Shown piece after piece: positions 59,326 to 64,000 of a DNA stretch of 64,000 nucleotides. The notes under the pieces were generated by a model. The model did no database searches. It saw only the letters and a program-made list of their open reading frames with translations, and was not told the DNA's origin. The position numbers were made by a program, and so were the translations under genes. How positions within the stretch are numbered: position 1 is the stretch's first letter; each line of letters starts with the position of its first letter. Source of the DNA: Flavobacterium cupreum (GTDB taxonomy: Bacteria > Bacteroidota > Bacteroidia > Flavobacteriales > Flavobacteriaceae); contig NZ_QWDM01000007.1 of assembly GCF_003996965.1 (NCBI RefSeq), forward strand, positions 248,001 to 312,000, in the 5' to 3' direction.

Positions 59326-59982
59326 TTGTTATGGCACTAAATTTCCTTTTTTAAAATTAGGATTATCATTTCAAAATTCAATTAAATGCCTGATTTAGAT
59401 ATAGAAATGTTAATTTCTATTGCGTTTTTTAATTAAATGAATTTCAAATTAAAAGACATATTTTTTAAAGTAAAATTAATTTTTTCTGGTAATTATTTAA
59501 ATTCCTTCATGGTGAAATTTAAAAATAAGTAGGAATTTAATAATACTTTTTCTAAAAAATGTGTTCGAAAACACTTTTTTTATGTGCACGAACACATTTT
59601 CTCGATTTTACCATTGTTTATTAAAAAATATTATTTAGTTTAGCCAATAATAAGTTAAAAAAGAACTTTTTTTTCCTCTTTTCGAAAGTTGAATTTGACT
59701 TTAAATACTAAATAAAAAAGAACAGAAAATTTTAGAAATATATCATCTCGGAAGGAGTCAGAGAACTGATAATTGAGAAGAAAGAAAACGCACAATAAAG
59801 AATAGATTAAAAAAAAATAACCAAACGAAAACAAGACAAAAAACAAAAACCGAAAAAATTATGAAACCAAAAGAAACATAACCTGAACCTCTTCGCTTTG
59901 TGTCTGCTAAAATTCCTAACCAAATTTTTTTACCCACACAAAGTATGCTTTTCACATTAACCATTAAACTAACCAGAATAAT
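59326..59982. other. Long susC leader: weak terminator, operators, AT-rich region
   Basis: 657 bases without a gene. A weak hairpin with eight-base arms (59401-59408 and 59413-59420) followed by TGCGTTTTTT may end glmM. The LacI-type operator pair is at 59560-59596. A possible promoter is TTG near 59614 with TAGTTTAG near 59637, which would leave a leader of about 330 bases. The rest is AT-rich with no recognised structure. Confidence 0.55.
59560..59596. promoter_or_regulatory. Pair of LacI-type operators upstream of susC
   Basis: tgtgttcgaaaaca (59560-59573, identical to the site at 50393) and tgtgcacgaacaca (59583-59596), 23 bases apart. They lie about 390 bases before the susC start. Confidence 0.65.
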
Positions 59983-62900
59983 ATGAAAAAAAGTAACAAG
60001 TTACTGTACGGTAACTATCAGGAATTAAAATTTAATTTAAAAGCAATAATTACAGTTTTAGTTCTGATAGTCACTGTTGTTAAAGTAAATGCTGCATCGT
60101 CCACGGATAGCAGTAAAAAATCAGAAATTACAAATAAAAAATCAGAAGCCGATATTACCATTAAAGGTGTTGTTCTCGATGAGTTGGGACAGCCAATGAT
60201 TGGAGTAACGATTGTCCCGAAAGGATCACCAAGAGGCACAACAACTGATTTTGACGGAACATTTACAATCATCGTTCCTTCCAATACAGAAGCTTTAGTA
60301 TTTTCTTATGTAGGCTATGAGAACAAAGAAGTTTTGATCGCCAACCAGACGAATATCAAAGTTTCTATGGCACCTTCATCAAAAACCTTAAATGAGGTTG
60401 TTATTGTCGGATACGGAACCCAGAAAAAGAAAAATGTATTAGGAGCAATGTCTTCCGTAAAAGGAGAATCACTGATTTTATCTTCGGCACCTTCTGTTTT
60501 AACGGCACTTCAGGGAAAAGTAGCCGGTTTGCAGATCATGCAGAACAGTGCACAGCCAGGAGGTGGATTTAATATTCAGATTCGTGGTGCAGGTTCTATT
60601 AATGCCAGTAATGATCCTTTGGTTGTTATTGACGGATTTCCGGTAACAAATTTACAGCAGCCCGGAACAGGAAACCGTTACGACGGGGGTACACAGAGTA
60701 TTCTAAATTCATTTAACCCAAATGATATTGAATCGATTGAGGTTTTAAAAGATGCCAGTGCTTCTGCCATATACGGTGCAAGAGCCGCAAACGGAGTCAT
60801 TATGATTACGACTAAAAAAGGAAAAGAAGGCGATGTAAGAGTCGATTATTCCGGTTCTTATTCCTTCCAGAAATACAACGATAGCTATGACGTTTTAAAC
60901 TTACAGGAATGGATGCAGCTGCGAAACGATGCTTCCAAAGAAAACTGGGAGTTTATCAACAGGGTATATCCGTATTCATCCAAAACTCTGGAGGAAGCAA
61001 ATGCGGCTCCGGTAAACGGAATTCCTTACAAAAGAGTGTATTCTGACGAGCAGATCAGAAATGCTGGAGCGGGTACAGACTGGTTGTCACTGGTTACAAG
61101 AGACGGAATGGTGAAACAGCATAATTTATCCTTACGAGGCGGAACCAAATCTACCAAATACTTTTTATCAGGAAATTTATTCGATCAGGAAGGTATTGTA
61201 AAAAACTCCGGATTAAAAAGAAGCACGGTTCATTTTAGTATCGATCAGAAACTAACGGACTATATTAATTTTGGTATGAACATGACCAAAAGCCGTATTA
61301 AAAACCAAAATTCACAATTAGGAGGAGATCAGTTCGAAAATTCCGGAATTATCAGGTCAGCGATTCAGCAGGGACCAAACATTGTGGCGATTGATGAGCT
61401 TGGCAATTATCCAATTAATCCGGATAATGCTTTAGAACCAAACCCTTATTCCTTATTAACTATTTCTGACGAAGGTGTGATTGACAGAACCATGACCAAT
61501 TTTTATGCGGAGATAAAACCGTTGAAAGGTCTTACAGCCAGATTTCAGGCCGGTTTTGATCAGGGAAATACCAGCAGAAATACCTATTTACCAAGAACGA
61601 CCTTATACGGTGCATTGGAAAACGGTAAAGCATCTATCAATTCACAAAAGAAAGATGATGATTTACTGGATATCATCTTAACCTACAATACAAAAATAGG
61701 GGACAACAATTCCTTTACTTTTATGGCGGGTTATTCTCAATCTACCTTTAGAAATGAAAGAAGCACATTAGGAAACAGTAATTTTATTACCGATTCTTTT
61801 TTATGGAACAATATGAATGCAGGAGCGGGAACAAAATTAACGACATCCTCTAAAAACGAAGATAGTTATCGCTCGTATTTTTCAAGAATCAACTATTCGT
61901 ATAAAGACAAATACCTGTTGACGTCTACGATACGTCGTGATGGGGTAAGTTTTTTTGCTGCCAATAAAAAATACGCTTTGTTTCCTTCTATTTCAGTAGG
62001 ATGGGATGCTGCGCAGGAGTCTTTTATGACTCGAATCTCAGATTATGTTTCACAGCTTAAATTTAGATTTGGTTACGGGTCGGTTGGAAATTCTGCCGGA
62101 CTTTCTAAAGGTGCCTTTTATGCGCAGCCGGCTTATCTAAATGCCGATGAATCTATCTGGACCGGAGTATTTGCAAGCCGTTTGGAAAATCCTGATTTGA
62201 AATGGGAAACCACGACAGAAAAGAATTTTGGTGTTGATTTCGAATTATTAAACCAAAGAATTTCAGGTTCGGTAGAGGTATATGACAGGGTAATCTCAGA
62301 TCTGTTGATGGAAAAACCAATCAATAGCTACCATGAAATAAATACGGTTTGGGCTAACATTGGAAGTACACAAACCAAAGGGGTTGAGGTTACCATAAGT
62401 ACCGTAAATGTCCGTACCCCTGATTTTAAATGGAATACAACTTTTACCTACTCCCAATTTAAAACCAACTGGAAAGAAAGAGCGCCGGACTGGAAACCAT
62501 CGGTTTACATGAGTTATAACGATCCGTTACGTGCACAATACAGTCAGTTATCTGACGGAATCATGCAGATTGGCGAAGTAGTGCCGGCGCAGCCTGATTT
62601 ATTTCCGGGACAAATCAAAATCAAAGATATCAATGGTTTTGTAAGAGACGGAGCCGGAAATCCGGTAACAGATGCCAACGGTGTATTTTTAAGAACCGGT
62701 GAAGCGGATGGAAGAATTGACGAAGCCGATACGGTTTTACTGGGCTCGGCAGATCCTGATTTTTCAGCAGGTTTAAGCAACACGATTACCTGGAGAGACT
62801 TTCAGCTGAATTTTGTTTTCAATGGAATGTTCGGTAGAAAAATAGTAGACCAGACCGATTTTGCCTACGGTGTAACCGCAGTAGGAGTAGCGCAAAACGG

Positions 62901-63231
62901 AAGAAATGCGCTTCGCAGCGTATATGACAGATGGACACCTGATAATCCGACCAATACACGCCCAGCGTCACATTTTGGATACACACAATACGGTTCAGGA
63001 GATTTCTTCCTGCAGGACGCTTCCTTTGTTCGTCTGCAAAGCGTATCATTAAGTTATAATCTTCCAAAAAGATGGTTTGGAAAATACATGCAGGGGGCAG
63101 CTGTCAGAGTAGACGGGCAAAACCTTTTCATCATTACCAAATATGATGGTATAGATCCTGAAACAGATGGTTATGCAGCAGCATATCCAAATGTAAAAAC
63201 ATACACAGTAGGAATTGATCTTAAGTTTTAA
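59983..63231 (+). CDS. SusC/RagA-family TonB-linked outer-membrane transporter
   Basis: 1082 residues. A long signal peptide region ends near KVNAA; then a carboxypeptidase D regulatory-like domain (ITIKGVVLDELGQPMIGVTIVPKGSPRGTTTDFDGTF), the TonB-box-like NEVVIVGYGTQKKK, the plug with the SusC signatures LQGKVAGLQIMQNSAQPGGGFNIQIRGAGS and DIESIEVLKDASASAIYGARAANGVIMITTKKG, then a 22-strand-type barrel. It imports oligosaccharides with its SusD partner, which starts 10 bases downstream. A LacI-type operator pair lies upstream, so it belongs to the amino-sugar regulon; the glycan is unknown. Confidence 0.96.
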   Translation: MKKSNKLLYGNYQELKFNLKAIITVLVLIVTVVKVNAASSTDSSKKSEITNKKSEADITIKGVVLDELGQPMIGVTIVPKGSPRGTTTDFDGTFTIIVPSNTEALVFSYVGYENKEVLIANQTNIKVSMAPSSKTLNEVVIVGYGTQKKKNVLGAMSSVKGESLILSSAPSVLTALQGKVAGLQIMQNSAQPGGGFNIQIRGAGSINASNDPLVVIDGFPVTNLQQPGTGNRYDGGTQSILNSFNPNDIESIEVLKDASASAIYGARAANGVIMITTKKGKEGDVRVDYSGSYSFQKYNDSYDVLNLQEWMQLRNDASKENWEFINRVYPYSSKTLEEANAAPVNGIPYKRVYSDEQIRNAGAGTDWLSLVTRDGMVKQHNLSLRGGTKSTKYFLSGNLFDQEGIVKNSGLKRSTVHFSIDQKLTDYINFGMNMTKSRIKNQNSQLGGDQFENSGIIRSAIQQGPNIVAIDELGNYPINPDNALEPNPYSLLTISDEGVIDRTMTNFYAEIKPLKGLTARFQAGFDQGNTSRNTYLPRTTLYGALENGKASINSQKKDDDLLDIILTYNTKIGDNNSFTFMAGYSQSTFRNERSTLGNSNFITDSFLWNNMNAGAGTKLTTSSKNEDSYRSYFSRINYSYKDKYLLTSTIRRDGVSFFAANKKYALFPSISVGWDAAQESFMTRISDYVSQLKFRFGYGSVGNSAGLSKGAFYAQPAYLNADESIWTGVFASRLENPDLKWETTTEKNFGVDFELLNQRISGSVEVYDRVISDLLMEKPINSYHEINTVWANIGSTQTKGVEVTISTVNVRTPDFKWNTTFTYSQFKTNWKERAPDWKPSVYMSYNDPLRAQYSQLSDGIMQIGEVVPAQPDLFPGQIKIKDINGFVRDGAGNPVTDANGVFLRTGEADGRIDEADTVLLGSADPDFSAGLSNTITWRDFQLNFVFNGMFGRKIVDQTDFAYGVTAVGVAQNGRNALRSVYDRWTPDNPTNTRPASHFGYTQYGSGDFFLQDASFVRLQSVSLSYNLPKRWFGKYMQGAAVRVDGQNLFIITKYDGIDPETDGYAAAYPNVKTYTVGIDLKF

Positions 63232-63241
63232 TAAAAAAGAG

Positions 63242-64000
63242 ATGAAAAATTTAAAAAATTATACAATAGTTTTACTATTACTGGTTTTCTCAGGATGTAG
63301 CGAAGATATAGAGTCTGTTAATTACGATGAGATTAACCCAAGTATTTTCCCCAGTTCAGAAGCAGATATTCAGGCTATAGTAGCGTCAGCATATTATCCG
63401 CTCAGAGGATCTTACGGAAACGGAATTCATTCGACTTCAGAAAACGGACTTATGTTTATACTCGATGCCACAACCGAAATCCTACAGGGACCTTACGGTG
63501 TACAGCAGGAAGCCTCTTTGCACAGTTACAAAGCCAGTTCTACCGCTTTTACCCGATTTTATGATGTGTTCTACAACAAGATCAGCAGCATGACTTTGAG
63601 TATTGACAGAATCGAGAACTCAAAAGTAAACGAGCTGATTAAAAAACAGGCCATAGCCGAAATCAGATGCGCCAGAGGATTGTTGGCCTATGAACTTTTT
63701 GATTTGTACGGACCGCTTGTGGTGGCACCGCTTGAAGTACTTAAAAATCCATTGAAAGAAGAGCCTTTGGCAAGATTGTCAAATGCCGAAATGGTAAATT
63801 TTATTGAAAATGATTTAAAAGCGGCCGCTGAAAATTTAAAATCTCCTGCCGAAACACCTTACGGAAGATTAAGCAGCGGAATGGCAAGAATGGTGCTGGT
63901 ACGTTTGTACTTACACGAAAAAAGATGGGCTGAGGTAGAAGCTCAAACCAATGCGATCATTGGTATGAATTACTACGGATTAGAAGACGATTATGTGGGG
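63242..64000 (+). CDS. SusD/RagB-family outer-membrane lipoprotein, 3' part outside window
   Basis: 253 codons visible from the ATG at 63242; the gene runs off the end. Signal peptide MKNLKNYTIVLLLLVFSGC with the lipobox cysteine at residue 19, then SusD-like helices (IQAIVASAYYPLRGSYG, ARGLLAYELFDLYGPLVVAP, ARLSNAEMVNFIENDLKAAAENL, GRLSSGMARMVLVRLYLHEKRW). SusD proteins cap the SusC channel and bind the glycan at the cell surface. It follows susC by 10 bases, one operon. Its product would be expected to continue for about 250 more residues. Confidence 0.95.
   Translation, partial: MKNLKNYTIVLLLLVFSGCSEDIESVNYDEINPSIFPSSEADIQAIVASAYYPLRGSYGNGIHSTSENGLMFILDATTEILQGPYGVQQEASLHSYKASSTAFTRFYDVFYNKISSMTLSIDRIENSKVNELIKKQAIAEIRCARGLLAYELFDLYGPLVVAPLEVLKNPLKEEPLARLSNAEMVNFIENDLKAAAENLKSPAETPYGRLSSGMARMVLVRLYLHEKRWAEVEAQTNAIIGMNYYGLEDDYVG

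Noticed and set aside
59655..59964. Minus-strand open frames upstream of susC
   Set aside because: Low-complexity Phe/Leu/Val-rich products of AT-rich DNA, with no start context or domain.
1..64000. CRISPR arrays, tRNA genes, prophage or transposase genes
   Set aside because: I looked for regular repeats with spacers, cloverleaf sequences and typical phage or transposase motifs and found none; the regular repeats present are palindromic intergenic units.

Overview
The window is chromosomal DNA of a Bacteroidota bacterium, most likely Flavobacterium or a close relative. The evidence is the low GC content, SusC/SusD and TonB-dependent outer-membrane proteins, two proteins ending in type IX secretion (T9SS) sorting domains, promoters with the Bacteroidota -7 box TAnnTTTG, an alpha/beta-fused 2-oxoacid dehydrogenase E1, and many intergenic palindromic repeats of the kinds common in flavobacteria. 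I see no prophage, transposase gene, CRISPR array, tRNA or rRNA. The only structured RNA gene recognised is rnpB.

Layout. 0-3.1 kb: end of a TMEM175-like channel, a lipoprotein, and a Crp-type regulator with two oxidoreductases. 3.2-5.1 kb: dnaX, split by an A10 run that probably allows gamma and tau to be made from one gene. 5.4-8.7 kb: small stress and envelope genes, including a BON lipoprotein next to a Kbp-like BON-LysM protein. 8.8-9.1 kb: RNase P RNA. 9.2-17.4 kb: a DctA-type transporter, a ketopantoate reductase-like protein, outer-membrane proteins, and a two-component system divergent from a TonB-dependent receptor-like protein. 17.4-25 kb: rsmD, a DUF3822 protein, a RecD-like helicase, a YgiD dioxygenase, kdsB and the fused E1. 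25.2-29.6 kb: a catalytically degenerate M1 peptidase fused to a beta-barrel, a LOG-family protein and a cupin.

29.8-32.1 kb is a very AT-rich island: an XRE regulator divergent from a short secreted cysteine-containing peptide, a hairpin, a small secreted protein, a small membrane protein and a lone ABC ATPase. It looks like an undescribed peptide export or immunity-like locus and is my main candidate for a new system. 32.1-45.9 kb returns to core genes: uvrA, fic, a ClC channel, ggt, acpH, glmM, a secreted GH128 glucanase, a lipid A-type acyltransferase, a rhomboid protease and a SIMPL protein.

46-64 kb is a carbohydrate regulon. A LacI-family regulator lies beside matching operators (core TGTGTTCGAACACA) found as pairs in front of a T9SS beta-helix protein, in the gap between the regulator and a catabolic operon, and in front of susC/susD. 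The catabolic genes encode a sugar nucleotidyltransferase, an N-acetylhexosamine 1-kinase (NahK), a UDP-sugar 4-epimerase, a sugar MFS permease, a GlcN-6-P deaminase fused to a LmbE-type deacetylase, and a second GlmM. Together they suggest uptake of an amino-sugar-containing glycan and its conversion through 1-phosphates to GlcN-6-P and fructose-6-P. This pathway reading is inferred from gene families and context.
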